DNA of 64,000 bases from Urechis unicinctus (GCA_034190875.2 CM067343.1:18255818-18319817), one strand, 5' to 3'; shown: positions 26,668 to 39,097, numbered from the stretch's first letter. Numbers and translations are program-made. Notes: a model not told the origin generated them from the letters alone.

Positions 26668-27798
26668 ATATTCGCAGTCAATGTATTGCCACGCGATATC
26701 TATACAAAGCATATAAACAAATCGTTCATGTTTTCCTTATTCTTCCATTACTAATCATCGGGTTATAATTTACGAATTGATGAACATTAATACAGATATA
26801 TTAACGCCTGTAATAAACAGGTGGCATATTGTCCATATATTAGTGTTTGCATACTTAACAATCCGACTGTTTCTATGTGGCATCTGCAATTACTATTGTA
26901 TTTTCCGATAATCATGTTTGATTCGTTTTACACGTGGGTAGCCGATACATTTTACGTTACTTGTCTTTAACTTAAAAAACATGACCTATATTGAACCTAC
27001 TGAGACCAAATCAGAAAACTTGTTTTTACCAATGGACTATTCCAGACGTACATAAAAAATTATCAAGTCGAACCACTTTGAGACGATCGAGCTTATATTT
27101 TATTAGGTAGTGGCGGTGTATATGTTTTCGTTCTAAACTTTTACTAGTTCACATCACCTACCGTCTGTACGAATAGGTGGGATGACGTCGTATGTCGCGC
27201 CCTTGACAGTTTTACGTCCCTCGTTTGATGTTGGCACTAAAGGTTCAACATCCACGCACACAGCGATTAGGCGTCATCATCCCATGTTCTGTTGCCTTGT
27301 TAAAGCGTATATTATTTCCATGATACAAAGTAATCAGCCAGTTAAATGACAGTGTAATAATCCTAGATTCACATACTATCTGCTAATGATTTATCCATAC
27401 GTCATAGAGTTAATTAGTCGCATCGTGCTTCACCTTGACCTTCGCATAGATTGCCAAATAATAATACTTTTTTTATATTTCTTGTTAACGCACTCCAACT
27501 CAAAACAACAGCTAAGGGGTAATATCAACTATATGGCACATCCAGCAAAATGAATGTTGCTGTCGGATTATGCTTTGACGTTATTCATGCATGGTGGGTA
27601 ACTTCCCAGCATGTTTATTTAACATAATATAAAAACACCTATCATATTGGATTTGCGTACACTTTGACCTCTTCTACCGAATCCTAAACAGCATTCATTA
27701 TGCAGAAGTTGAGAAACAGTTCCTAGCATAGAAAAATATAAACAGTCATAGAATGTAAGTATGCATATTTATATGTTTGAAAGTATGAATATGTATGG

Positions 27799-27800
<2 letters not shown>
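26668..27800. other. Single-copy DNA right of the array
   Basis: No frame above 60 codons outside the TA tract, no repeat partner noticed, no splice-bounded exon. Confidence 0.55.
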
Positions 27801-27855
<55 letters not shown>

Positions 27856-27858
27856 TAT

Positions 27859-27900
<42 letters not shown>

Positions 27901-28077
27901 ATAACATATATATATACATTAATATATATATGTATATATACATATGTATATATGTATATATTTATGCATATATGTATATACTACATATATATATCTATAT
28001 ATACATATATATATATATATTACACATGCTATATATATATAAATATATATAAATATTTATATATATGTATATATGTA

Positions 28078-28126
<49 letters not shown>

Positions 28127-28155
28127 ATATATGTATAAATATATACATATATTTA
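27801..28155. repeat. TA-rich microsatellite block
   Basis: Pure (AT)n at about 27801-27850, 27861-27896 and 28078-28122, separated by degenerate TATG, TACA and TAAA variants. Confidence 0.93.
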
Positions 28156-28199
28156 GAGCGATAGATCGAGAGGGATAGAGAAAGAGCGAGAGAGATATT
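28156..28199. repeat. GA-rich tract beside the TA block
   Basis: A purine-rich stretch of GAGAGG, GAGAAAGAGCG and GAGAGAG motifs directly follows the TA block on the plus strand. Confidence 0.7.
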
Positions 28200-28660
28200 T
28201 GAATAACGTCCGGTCCGCATATTGTATCCGTAAATACTGCATCCTAAACTGAATCATGTCAATGAACGACCTTGTTTACGACGAGACAATGTAAGATATA
28301 ATGGACGAGGCGGAACTAACTCGATTACGCACATGATTCCCGCAGGGCCACTTACAATGGACGTCGTAATGCTAGTGCGCACTAGGCTGGTTACACTAAT
28401 ATATCACCCTGTCGCAATACAAACGGGGCTAGTAGGCTTCGTAAGTGGCGGTCCCTGAATGTTTTAACTTCACTCACGGCATGACATTCCGTCTAACACG
28501 CGGTGCTTATATGTATCGGTAACATGTACATGTACATAAAACGCATCAATTCATTACGCCGAAATCACCACCTCTCCTCTACAATATGAATAGTGTGATG
28601 AGGAAACACATTACGGTGCCATACGCCAAAATGATCCACTTGACAACATGTATTTATATA
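28200..28660. other. Single-copy DNA, nothing seen
   Basis: Somewhat less AT-rich than its surroundings. No frame, repeat or splice-bounded exon is supported. Confidence 0.5.
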
Positions 28661-28832
<172 letters not shown>

Positions 28833-28942
28833 TTATATATACATGTATGTATAATCATGTATACATATATATTGCTTATTCACCCTTGGCGGTCAGTTTT
28901 TATCCGGCATCGTAATATTTGTTTCTCGAACGCCAATTGTAG

Positions 28943-29010
28943 ACAAAAGCGGCTCTAACCGTGAACCAACGAACGAACAGTCAAGATAAACATTTATTTC
29001 TGTTGGCCAG
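28943..29010 (+). CDS. Possible internal exon with an ideal donor
   Basis: A 68-base segment is bounded by CAATTGTAG (acceptor-like, weak pyrimidine tract) and GGCCAG|GTAAGC (strong donor, 29011-29016). It is open in one frame, giving 22 residues beginning TKAALTVNQR and ending in a hydrophobic HLFLLA. No neighbouring exon can be joined with confidence, and the family is unknown. Confidence 0.2.
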
Positions 29011-29016
29011 GTAAGC

Positions 29017-29408
29017 CAGCAGCATTGGGGTGCATCATTACATTTAGTCACAAATTATGTCACAGATACATTGACATCGATCGGTCATTGGTTAGCAGTA
29101 AAAAGAGCCCAACAGCTACGAGCTGATAAAGGGCCTAGCGTGGTCGATCTATCTTGAGGTTGTCAGCATCCATTATACATCAAAGAACTAACATTTACCC
29201 AAGTGTTCATTCTTCTGAAATACTGTTCACTGTTCCTATGCTATGTATTGCGAATAAATGGCAGTACTTTATTCTTAGTTTGTCGAATTCAATCTACATT
29301 ATATAGAAAGTGTAGCTGACAGTTTGCTACTGCAGCCTTAGTGTTATAGCCACATTAACTTTAGCAAAATATTCTATCCAGGAGATATGATTATCAAGCA
29401 CAGAATTA
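29017..29408. other. Single-copy DNA, nothing seen
   Basis: No frame, repeat or splice-bounded exon is supported between the donor-bounded segment and the next frame. Confidence 0.45.
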
Positions 29409-29702
29409 TTGGTTAACATAAATGGTTTTATTTACGCTCAATATCTTATCCTAAACCTATTTTGTGGCGCCAGGTTGAAAATAAAACATTTACAACAAAT
29501 GAAAACCGAATTAAGTATCAGTATGATCTGGACTGCTAATGTGTCCGTCTCTCTTTACGTTATTCCAATGTGCTATATATTCATACAATATAATCATTAT
29601 GAGCGTTATTTGTATGATTCGCAAGATAAGCATAAATGTATATTTGTTTTCATGATTATATGGCTTACTAACAAACATTCGTATGTCTTCCTTCGAAAAT
29701 AA
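29409..29702 (+). CDS. 97-codon frame with hydrophobic stretches
   Basis: Opens at a TTG; an internal ATG (near 29499) would give a protein of about 67 residues. It has two hydrophobic stretches, one around SVSLYVIPMCYIFI and one around IFVFMIIWL, so a membrane protein is conceivable. It lies just left of repeat B copy 2. There is no paralogue in the window and the length is within chance, so coding is doubtful. Confidence 0.15.
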   Translation: MVNINGFIYAQYLILNLFCGARLKIKHLQQMKTELSISMIWTANVSVSLYVIPMCYIFIQYNHYERYLYDSQDKHKCIFVFMIIWLTNKHSYVFLRK

Positions 29703-29792
29703 TAGAGTTGCATTGCTTCGCAGTAGAGCGCATGTTATTGCGTACTTGGAAGCAAGCTCGTTTCAATTTCTGCATGATTTTTACTTGAAATT

Positions 29793-30815
29793 GTGGATCA
29801 TGCTTTGTCACGTGTTAACGTCACTAAGTGGTCGAACGTGAATAATGAAAACGCATAAAATGGCAGCTCTTACAATAAATATCTGACTCGATCATGGTAA
29901 CATTCACGTTAATACATCGAATGAATGTAAGGGTATTGCTTGTTAAACATACGAGTTAGACATGATGATTGTAGTTGTCGTGTTTCAAGTTTCTCCATGT
30001 GAGAGTTGTGTCCGTCTGGTGATGTTTTCTGACAAATTTTATCATTGGGTTCGCAGCCAAAACTCGTAAGAATTACACTCTACTTTCAGGATATCATGAG
30101 CGCAATGTCAACCATATTGTTACATATAAAACATAGCCAATAGCAGGGTAAAATAATAGCCTAGGTGTGAAATGTTCCTGCAGTTGTATAGCAAGACCAC
30201 ACAACTTTGCGCTCGCACGGACTTGCTTGCCTCTATTGACAGATGTACTTATGACCAGTCTGAACAGTAACTGTGGATAACAATTGAAGATTATGTGTTC
30301 TGTGTCGTAAATACGGTTGGTGTAATGATTAAGGGCCGTGCCACCATCTACTCGGTCATATAGTTGATATTGTGCTACTGTTCTTGTGACACGTGATGAT
30401 TATGTGGCAAGTAACATCCCAGGAGGTATATATGAGGTTGCCACAGCTCTTCAATGAACACCTATCAGCAATGGTTACTGACGATTCAGCTGCTCATCAA
30501 TCGTAGCAATATATTTTATTATTTGATGCATATTATACGGTTATCCTGTTTATGGTCCGTGTTTATTCGTTAAGAAAATCATTATTTTTGTATATTGAGT
30601 TATTCTATTATTCAATTGATGTGTATGTGTGCGGGAAGAGTCCAACAGAGGAGAAAATCATAGTTTGTCATTGATGAGATTTTCGATCTTAATTAAACTG
30701 ATTATACATCTATATTCCTAAATGCGATCCACAACATCGGATAGAAATATGATGCAAGCATTGTGTTGCGTTGTGCACTGATGCCAACGGGCTAGAAAGT
30801 GAAGTTTGCTGTCAT
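29793..30815 (+). repeat. Dispersed repeat B, copy 2 (decayed)
   Basis: Partner of 6953-7832. The part equivalent to the copy 1 exon (about 30345-30550) keeps TVLVTRDDYVAS and IPGGIYEV but is broken by in-frame TGA codons and small deletions, and lacks the GTAAGC donor. Its middle (29955-30340) is unrelated to copy 1, so the copies differ by replacement or insertion there. Confidence 0.8.
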
Positions 30816-31035
30816 AGTTTTAAGAGGATGACATTAGTGATCTCGACATATCAATGATAGTACAGTCATACAAGAAATAACTAGACGGCATTCCGATGGT
30901 GTAGCGTGCGAACAAAGTAAGGTAAGCAAAGTTTTGTACTTGCATTGCGTGATGAATTAACAACTTATGCGAGTGATATTGTATAGTTTATTTTGTCGCA
31001 GAGCCCCTATAATGAAATCATTAGGTTCAGTTTAA

Positions 31036-31194
31036 ATGCACAAAATAAAGGGGGCTCGATTTTGGAATAGCATATATAATATCGCGACTTTGAATTCTGA
31101 TTTATTGTGTCATCGGCCATTTTGCACGACAATATACGCTACTATCACATCTTGGCATCATCCACAAAGCAAACGCAATAATGGAGTAATGGAG
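31036..31194 (+). CDS. Candidate first exon, 53 codons with a strong donor
   Basis: ATG at 31036 starts a frame that reaches ATGGAG|GTAAGC in phase 0, with the donor at 31195. It encodes a basic protein start (MHKIKGARFW) with Cys30 and nearby His/Pro residues. Read through, it stops 7 codons later. An ATG frame of this length ending exactly at a consensus donor is suggestive, but no downstream exon was confidently found and no family is recognised. Confidence 0.3.
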
Positions 31195-31456
31195 GTAAGC
31201 AGGCAACGGCGTCAATAAAACTGCGACAGCGTCTAACCAAGACCGGAATGAGTGCTGTTCATCAACATGGATATGTTACATCGGGTAAGAAGAAACACGC
31301 GCCATTTAAGGAATATGAAGCATTGAAAAACAAATGAGGATGCTTAATATGAACGCAAGTATCATCTTGTGTGGCGTATCTGCATTGGCTTGATTATGCA
31401 ACAAACAGATATGGCACAGCATTAAGTAGTTACAGCTCTACATAGGTGTTATATGA

Positions 31457-31660
31457 TTACATAGAATCTTTGCTAGCTTCATATGGATAAATCGACTTTC
31501 GAATCATGCATATGCAACAGGTAACAAGGTCATTAATGGGCCATTGCGACGGTCTATTATCACGTTTACCATAACCAAATTTGGCCTGTATACCATAACC
31601 GAATATGGTTCGGTTAAACAGAAAAAGGCATGAGAAAAATGATGCCGGGATGTGGCTCAT
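31457..31660 (-). CDS. 67-codon minus frame, doubtful
   Basis: ATG-initiated minus frame with a hydrophobic start (PASFFSCLFLF) that could resemble a short signal anchor. It overlaps the left end of repeat D copy 1 but is not shared by copy 2. Low support. Confidence 0.12.
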   Translation of the reverse strand: MSHIPASFFSCLFLFNRTIFGYGIQAKFGYGKRDNRPSQWPINDLVTCCICMIRKSIYPYEASKDSM

Positions 31661-31765
31661 GCAGTAATTTCAGGTCTCAAATCATCATTTATGGTTAGTT
31701 TAATGATATCATGTATACATAATCCTACCATGAAACTGTCTGCCCAAAAAGAACATATAACATAA
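31620..31765 (+). repeat. Dispersed repeat D, copy 1, left part
   Basis: Matches about 51420-51562. Shared text includes AATCCTACCATGAAACTGTC followed by TGCCCAAAA. The match stops at AAGAACAT and resumes about 2.3 kb downstream, at 34098. Confidence 0.8.
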
Positions 31766-32156
31766 TATGATAATGCTTAGATGTATTAGTACGTGCATGC
31801 AGCAATGTCTGACATAGTGTCATAAACCGTGTATATCCTGGACCCTGTTGTCATTATTTGGAGAAAATAACAGAGCATGACTCCATTAATTTCATTAGCC
31901 ATTCTGATCATCTACTGCAGTGTATACGATAACGTTAATATGACACAAACAGGCTGTCACAAAATCGGAAGTAAACACAGATCTATCACAGACTGTTGCA
32001 GATAATCCTTTGTTTTGTGGCACGCTTGTCTGCTTCCATCGAGCAGAATTGTACAAATATCATAATGTAATGTCCAAACACGCGTCGACTGATTAAATAC
32101 AGTTGGGATGCTGGTTCGCTACAAGATTATTCCACTCAGGTTATAACACATAAATC

Positions 32157-32366
32157 TTGAGTCATCAGTCGAAAACTCATTTACTAATAACAGAAACATT
32201 CGTCACAAATATAAAGATGCGCTTTGCGTTGGTGCTGTACAAGTACAATCAAGTATATACGATTCGCAAATTATCTGGGCGAATGTTGCTAGAAATCAAT
32301 CTAATAAAGTTTTTAATTACAAATCATCACGTTTATGGCGTCTCAGAGTATAAAGTAATAATATGA
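32157..32366 (+). CDS. 69-codon frame inside the interrupting segment
   Basis: Opens at a TTG and stops with TGA just after GVSEYKVII. It is basic, with no strong membrane segment. It contains KLSGRMLLEINLIKFLI, which would be amphipathic. Its only support is co-location with other protein-like frames on the same strand. Confidence 0.15.
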   Translation: MSHQSKTHLLITETFVTNIKMRFALVLYKYNQVYTIRKLSGRMLLEINLIKFLITNHHVYGVSEYKVII

Positions 32367-32817
32367 ATTATTGCTCTTACGAGCACAAAACGCATTTTTC
32401 TGCCCATGCATTCCAATTATATCTAAAATGGACTTGGTTATTTCAAATTCACCAGCTACACAAACTTGTCTTTGCGGCACGACGCAGCCAGTATGAAGAA
32501 GAGGGCAAATCTTAAGTCATACCTGCAATGGTCTCCTTTCATTTTCTTTCCAATTAGTTAAACAAAAGAACCAATGTGTTTGAATGGAATTTTCACATAA
32601 TCACCTGTCCCCATAAACGGAGTGTAGAGCTGCTGAAGTCCGTGGCAAACGATTATACCGAGGGATTTACTGTTATCCGTCACGCCAAGCTGTTGGTGGT
32701 AATCGTTTGAGGTGCTTGAACCACACTTTCTTGACAGCTTTAGGCTACTTCTGTAGGGTGATATAAAATGATAAAGAGGATTTATTTTGGATATAAAACG
32801 GCTAATCATATTGGTGT

Positions 32818-32821
<4 letters not shown>

Positions 32822-32908
<87 letters not shown>

Positions 32909-32923
32909 ATATATCTATATATA

Positions 32924-33019
<96 letters not shown>
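32822..33019. repeat. Compound (TA)n(TG)n microsatellite
   Basis: About 87 TA dinucleotides with a few TATC interruptions pass directly into about 12 TG dinucleotides. The TG end reads straight into the following open frame. Confidence 0.97.
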
Positions 33020-33527
33020 CTATTGCATCGTTCGCCGCATATATATTCGCATTGTTAACAATCAATGCAACGGATTGTCAAGAGCCAGATGATAGAGGCG
33101 ACACTACAGGCATTGTTAGATTCGAAATTAAATACAGACTTCCATCCCAAAGCACCGCAAGAACTTTACTTGTGCTCTTTATTTTCTGTATTTTTGTTGA
33201 GATGAAAAGTCATGCACCAGGTGTCACCAAGTGTTATATTTAGAACGAGATATTGTACTTAACAAAGCCAGCACATGTTTTGTTTCATGCATCTAAACAG
33301 TGAATTACTTCAATCTGGGCTTCGATATAGGTTTTGTAAACTGTAACATAAAAGAGAGAAATCTAGAGTATCCATTATTTTGCTGTAACACTACCATTAG
33401 CAAAGAGACGGTCAATTTTAGCATTAACTATACCATCAAATCACTCTTGCCAATGCAAATGGCACTTTGTAACGTTTTAGATGACCTCAGTTGGGCTTAC
33501 TTTCGCATTTGGGGAAGGATTGTATAG
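33020..33527 (+). CDS. Two-exon candidate inside the interrupting segment
   Basis: Exon 1 lies in the frame that leaves the TG repeat. It reads a hydrophobic start ([13 protein letters not shown]), then [30 protein letters not shown] is a modest donor at 33221. A pyrimidine-rich run ending CATCTAAACAG is an acceptor at 33300, giving an 80-base intron. The phases match and exon 2 continues for about 75 codons to a TAG. Exon 2 holds three N-glycosylation sequons (NTT, NFS, NYT) and paired Cys, compatible with a secreted or surface protein. The true start is unclear, because the only upstream ATG is in the microsatellite. No family is recognised. Confidence 0.27.
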
Positions 33528-33647
33528 CAAGTGTTCATCATCATGCAGGAAATGAATACTCAATGCGTGCTATAGGTATGTAACTTGATGTACGCCGTAT
33601 CTTTTACACCATAATGATGGAATGTTAATGCATTATTACGCAAAACA

Positions 33648-33896
33648 ATGAGTATACACGATCGGAGTCCGTTTAGCTTACTCAGAAATATTTATGTGCC
33701 ATACATCTTGCAGACATTAATTGCCCTCCTGGGTCTTCTGTTATCGGACCTATCTGCTGTGGCTATGCGACGTTGTATAATCTTCGCGCAGTTTGCGAGA
33801 GAAAATGACGTGGAAAAACATCTTGATTGGATTAATTGCGCCAATGTCGACCACATATCATTCATGTGGATAGACACACCACTTCAATTGTCCTGA
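33648..33896 (+). CDS. 82-codon ATG frame with a membrane-like segment
   Basis: ATG at 33648 to a TGA at 33894. A hydrophobic stretch at about residues 18-40 (YILQTLIALLGLLLSDL) is followed by an acidic/basic soluble-looking tail including NDVEKHLDWINCANVDH. This layout fits a signal anchor or single-pass membrane protein. It follows the two-exon candidate on the same strand by 120 bases. No paralogue is present and it is absent from repeat D copy 2. Function unknown. Confidence 0.27.
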   Translation: MSIHDRSPFSLLRNIYVPYILQTLIALLGLLLSDLSAVAMRRCIIFAQFARENDVEKHLDWINCANVDHISFMWIDTPLQLS

Positions 33897-34097
33897 AAGG
33901 ACACAAATGTTTAATCTTTATATTCACATACTGGTTGTTGTTACAATAATGTTTGTGCTAAATCAGATCCGGTGGTTTACGCTTTAGTTAATGCGATTGA
34001 GACAGCATGACATCAAGTATCCATTTCCTTGCAGAACCGAAATCCGTCGTTAACAGCAGATGATGGAAACGTAATCCTGTTTAAAAAGTTGTAAAGG

Positions 34098-34755
34098 CGG
34101 CATCAATTGATGTGTACCAATTGATTAATAAGTGTTTGGTGTTACCACCAAATTGGACCAAATAAAGGTCGTTTATGATTAACACACAACGCAGTAGCCT
34201 TGCATGTGGCCAATAGCTTACTTTACAGCGATGATCCCGACGGAGCAGCATTATATACCGAAATCGAGGTTTTCCTGGCAGTGACCTTGACTCATAACAT
34301 CAGTCGCAATCGCACATGAAACCATGAATATATCCCTCACAGTTGTGGAAATCGGCACACATTTGTCATTAGTTATCAATCAATCTTTCATCGAAGGTAA
34401 AAACATGATTAGACTACATGTTAAAACTAGCATAAAGTGCACCCCTTGTAAATTGCTTTATCAAGGATGCGACAGGACGAATCGAATCTAATCGAGCATT
34501 GCAATCTCCTCTGAGCATCTTGCCTGATACTGTAACAGTGTGTTAATTTTTCCGTCTGAATCGAGAGGTGTATTTGTGGGGACATTAGCAGCAAATATGG
34601 AACTCATAATGCTGCAAATGCTATTGGACCTTCATTAAAAGCGATATGTTTGCATATTAATGTGCCCATATAAAATAAATATAATGACGGTAATGTTTAT
34701 CACATATTCTGCTCGTGTGCAAATGTGATATTTTCTGAAATAGCATTGTGACCCT
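34098..34755 (+). repeat. Dispersed repeat D, copy 1, right part
   Basis: Matches about 51560-52215. Shared landmarks: AATAAGTGTTTGGT, TTGCATGTGGCCAAT, AAATCGAGGTTTTCCTG, CAGTGACCTTGACTC and CTTCATTAAAAGC. Minus-strand frames here carry stops where copy 2 is open. Confidence 0.85.
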
Positions 34756-37349
34756 AAATTTCAACTGGATACTTGTGGTATAGCTCCAGAGACTTATCAC
34801 TTATTGTCCACTTCGATCATCCACGCCCATAGGTCGAGTATTATTTCGATTTGCTATGTATACCGTTCTGTGCCAAAGCCTTGTGTGCCACGCAAATAAC
34901 TAAATGGTTAACAGTTATTGTGGCTGATCGGTCGAGGCATACTGAAAGTCCGGCCACAAACAATGGAATGTTTGTTTTAAATTAACTAACATCTATACGA
35001 TATATTGTGCCAAATAATGGCATATATCGATAAATCCGTTTATCTGAGGTCACATTACAGTATCCAGGTTACCGTTACTTGCAGTTTAACACTTGATATT
35101 GTGTTACTGTTCAGCTTGTGTGGCAGGTTGAATCTAAAATGAAAATATCTGGTTATTCTATAAATCTTTACGATTTGAAGCACATTTTGAGACTCAAGGT
35201 ATTTCGATTTATTTTATTATAGACAGACCAACGCTGCCTGGACGTATAAATTCTACACCAGCATGTGTGACAGGAAACACATCTATCGCATCAACAACTT
35301 TTTCAAGACCTATTCATTTCACAACTTAATACCCATCATATTGACTGACCCGAAGCAGAGAGATTTTCTCTTAACGAATACCATCGACTGTTTACAAACA
35401 TCAGGCTTAACAATCCCGAACACAGGAAAATAAAAAGAAGTTATCCCATCCCTCTACTTTGGAAATGGTTGCTGATGATATTCAAATCTTAACACGTTGT
35501 GGAAATATCGTCGCAGTGACAAATTCGCTAGCGATATAATGTTGATATCAGCGGCAAAGAAGCGACGTAATGCGATTTACCTATTGTTAAGAAAGTAAAC
35601 GATGCTCTTTCAAGACGTGAGTATTACCAGTATAACCCTGGTGGTTCTCTCTATTAAAACATATTGCGAAGTCATAAGCAAATACATTTTGACAGTCGGA
35701 ATGGTGCTGACATAATATACTCACATAGCTAGCAACAAGCCTGAACCCATGCAAAGCCCTCTCGCTCTTATTAATTTGCTCACGTTTATTGTGACATGAC
35801 GACTATCAGGATTTAGAGCGTTGTGCCCTGTGACCTTCACGTTGTTGTATGCGATGACTTGTCGCCTTTAAGGCATGCAATTGCGCTGGATCATATTTAG
35901 CTTACTGACGGTTACACGGAATAAGTATTAGATAGGGGAGAGTATTGTGGTTGAGTCATCAAGCGACTTGTATTATATATTGACACTCCAAAAACAACAT
36001 ATCTTTATGTTTAAATATTGCAAGATCTGAACCCTCCTTCACCGTCGCTAGTGGCTGAGTGCACCCTGTTTTGTATATTTGACAATTTTGTTCTTCGCAC
36101 ATATTTGCATTTGGGACACATAATGCTAGAGTAAATATCAATAATATATGATGTTATTAAATGCATGTGAATGATGGTAAGTGGCGTGAAGTAAACCTCT
36201 TTTCCGGTTATGCTACATATGTAATGATCGCGTTTATCTTTTATATCAGAGACATAAATCATATTCATTAAATATGTTTTCTTGGAAGCATATCGCACTC
36301 GAAGCATAAGTTATTGCAGATATCACAATTTACTATATAGCAGCGAGAGAGCGGGGTATTCAACGATATCTATCTGAAATTTACGTTTTGAACAATGTTC
36401 CGTACGATTTGTTCACAGTTATGAATGGGACTAATAATGCGGTGTGACGTTAACATAAAAAAGAGTAAAATAACAGAAGGCTTGGTGTAAAATCTAATTA
36501 ACAGGTCGCCTTCTAGCAGCGTCTGCACACTTTGCGGAAGTAAGATTACATTACATTAACGAGCAGCGCATGCAGTCTACAGCATAAATTAAGATTAAAT
36601 GAGACATCTGCATGCCGCAGTGTATACTTTACATTTGCGGCCTTATACTTCACAAGTGATTTCAATCTCGGATTAGCAATCTTGCCGGGCAAGAAAGTGT
36701 CAGAAGATCTATATGTAGTCATTGTGTACCTCCAGATGAATTGTAAGAAGTGTAACGTTGTTTGCCTTCTACGTAGTTTAACATAATAGATTAGACAAAA
36801 CACTTCTCATAAAGATGCCCTCCCAATGCCAAGGGATGTGATGGCGCAAACTCAACACAGAGAATAATACACCGAAAGGGGATACGACCAAACGATATGT
36901 TTATTATTAATAGTTTTCTCCTGAAGTTAGAAAATAACTGTTTGACAAAATTTAAGTACAAATTCCAAGGAACATGAAATTTGACCAATCAAGACGTATA
37001 TCGTGCAGATAATACAGTAATGGCTTGACGGAGTCGGAGGCGATGAATATCAACATAGGATAACTGAGGATCTGATATGCTCATTAAACCCCGGTAACGG
37101 AGCTGGTAAAGCCGCTTTGGTCAGTGAGACATATCTCACATACCCGAGTGACTTTAACTATCAAATACCTGATTGCTGACCTTTCATAGAACCTATGGCA
37201 TTGTCGTTCATGAAGTATTAATTTGAAAGAATAGTGACGCATTCGGCTGTCCGCTCATTTACAACGGCAATAAACATACGTCAGACATTGAAATGTCACA
37301 TTATGATGAAGCCATCTAATGAATTCCATATAAATAGAAAGCTTATGCT
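34756..37349. other. Single-copy DNA, no supported gene
   Basis: Several 60-98-codon frames occur (for example minus 36011-36307, 36546-36803 and 36791-36988), but they overlap, have no paralogues and lack clear splice boundaries. A donor-like ATG|GTAAGT sits near 36176 without a matching exon. Confidence 0.5.
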
Positions 37350-37724
37350 ATGCGTTCGCATCGTATTTATTACCAACTTACAGAGTTATGCTTATCGCCA
37401 ATTCGCTTCCACTTCTGGCTTGACTCCTCTCTGCACAGTATTGTTATTTACCTTATGCAATATAGTTCGATACAGATCGTGACGTCAAAATATCTTTCAA
37501 AATGTAAATCATTCAATTTTTCGTTGGAGAGTCAGTATATGTATTACAGGATGATTGCTGCAAATTATTTGCGGGATGACACGAAGTATGTTAACGTGTT
37601 TTGCGCGTCAAAACCCGCGTCACGAATATCTCATGTCACAATTTTTATAATTGCAATGGTCATCCTAAACAAAATTATCTTCTCGACACTTGTTGTATTT
37701 CAACTGACACAATACTGTGAATGA
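37350..37724 (+). CDS. Longest non-repeat frame, 124 codons
   Basis: ATG at 37350 to a TGA at 37722. Its N-terminal half is rich in Ser, Tyr and Ile. The C-terminus has a hydrophobic segment (HVTIFIIAMVILNKIIF, around residue 95) suitable for a membrane anchor. It is the longest frame in the window outside microsatellites, but this length is about what chance predicts. No domain or repeat partner is recognised, and another plus frame (37234-37482) overlaps it. Confidence 0.22.
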   Translation: MRSHRIYYQLTELCLSPIRFHFWLDSSLHSIVIYLMQYSSIQIVTSKYLSKCKSFNFSLESQYMYYRMIAANYLRDDTKYVNVFCASKPASRISHVTIFIIAMVILNKIIFSTLVVFQLTQYCE

Positions 37725-39011
37725 CGAGCTGCAAAACGTTTACCCAAATATACACATGGTTTTCTGGTATCCAAAGAGGCAGGATGATACATTGAGCGTG
37801 TGCACATGGTTATGTGACAAACTAGGGGACGCAATACCAAAGGAGGTCATACCGCTCCATGTTTTTTGACGTTCCCGACTACAGCTGTTACGTTGGTTGA
37901 TACACGCCATGGCCTTAAAGCATAGCATTTTGCGATTTTTCTTGATAGTTATTAACTTATAAAGTAAGAACTCTTACGATGGCCACACCATGTTTTTGGA
38001 AAAACTGTTCAATTAACCTCTGCTATTCTTTTAGCCCTGATACGCAATCTATGAATGTTTTAGAAATCTGTAACTTTTCTACAAGAAATGCTTTTCAAGA
38101 ATGTATTCATATAGGGTAACCTCGTCTGAAACCTCGTCTGCAGAGCGTTAAAAACCATTTGTGCAAATTTGAAAATAGTCCCTATCACATAAACGAGTTA
38201 GTAACAAATTATCATTGAAATTGCACACCTGTCGTTTCGTGACTATAAAAACGCCGTTAATCCCATTTACTACTGCATGTTTCTTCGAGGCGTTACTTTA
38301 ATAGCATTACGATATTGCTGACAACAGAACGAAATGCGTCTATTTGTTCACATTGTCGAATGTCATCATTGTTAACAAGTACGATAAATTAAAATGTCTC
38401 TATTGTTTAACGCATTAAACAACTAACCCGTATATAAGGCATCGAATAATAAAATCTGTGTTGTAAACGAGGTTCAGCTCTATTGTCAGCTGAGAAACAC
38501 ACCTTATACATACCCTCTACGATGTAACTTGACAAAAAAACATCATGTGTCACAAGAACTATATGAAAGAGCTGATGGTGGCACGGTCGTTAATACACAA
38601 ACCGTGTTTTGGACACTATCAATGTGCAGACTACTAGCCAGTAGAACATTTGACAATAGAGGCAAACGCACTGTATGGTCTCGCTGTACAACTGTAGATA
38701 CATTGCACTTCGACCAGTACTGTGCTCTGTTATTGCTTCTATTTTTTCATGTTCATAATATGGTTGACAAATTCAAGAAAACATTCTTCTTTTCCTACTT
38801 CTGACATTGTAATTATGGCTCTATGAAACTAAAGTCTTATTCATATCATATTTGGCTACAAACCCTTCCGATTGTATTTTTCTGAAAAAGTTTATTTCGA
38901 TCAAGCTTCTGACGGACAAAATACTTACGTGGAGATGCTTGAAAAACAAATATGACAATAATAATGTTCGTAAAAAAAGTGACATTCAGTTGTTGTATTG
39001 ACGTGGATGTC

Positions 39012-39013
<2 letters not shown>
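37725..39013. other. Single-copy DNA, no supported gene
   Basis: A 91-codon plus frame at 38529-38804 opens at a non-ATG codon and has no support. No repeat or RNA gene seen. Confidence 0.5.

Positions 39014-39097
<84 letters not shown>

Larger units (their letters stand above)
31766..34097. mobile_element. ~2.3-kb segment interrupting repeat D
   Basis: Absent from the otherwise continuous copy at 51420-52215, so it was inserted here or deleted there. The breakpoints fall at AAGAACAT (left) and CATCAATTGAT (right), sharing only CAT or AT. No terminal inverted repeats, poly-A tail or LTRs are visible. It contains a (TA)n(TG)n tract and a run of protein-like plus-strand frames (32157-32366, 33020-33527, 33648-33896). 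It could be an unclassified mobile element, captured DNA, or the ancestral state. Confidence 0.4.

Noticed and set aside
37350..37724. Confident gene call for the longest frame
   Set aside because: 124 codons is about the chance maximum for 64 kb at this composition, and no independent support exists. It is kept only as a low-confidence feature.
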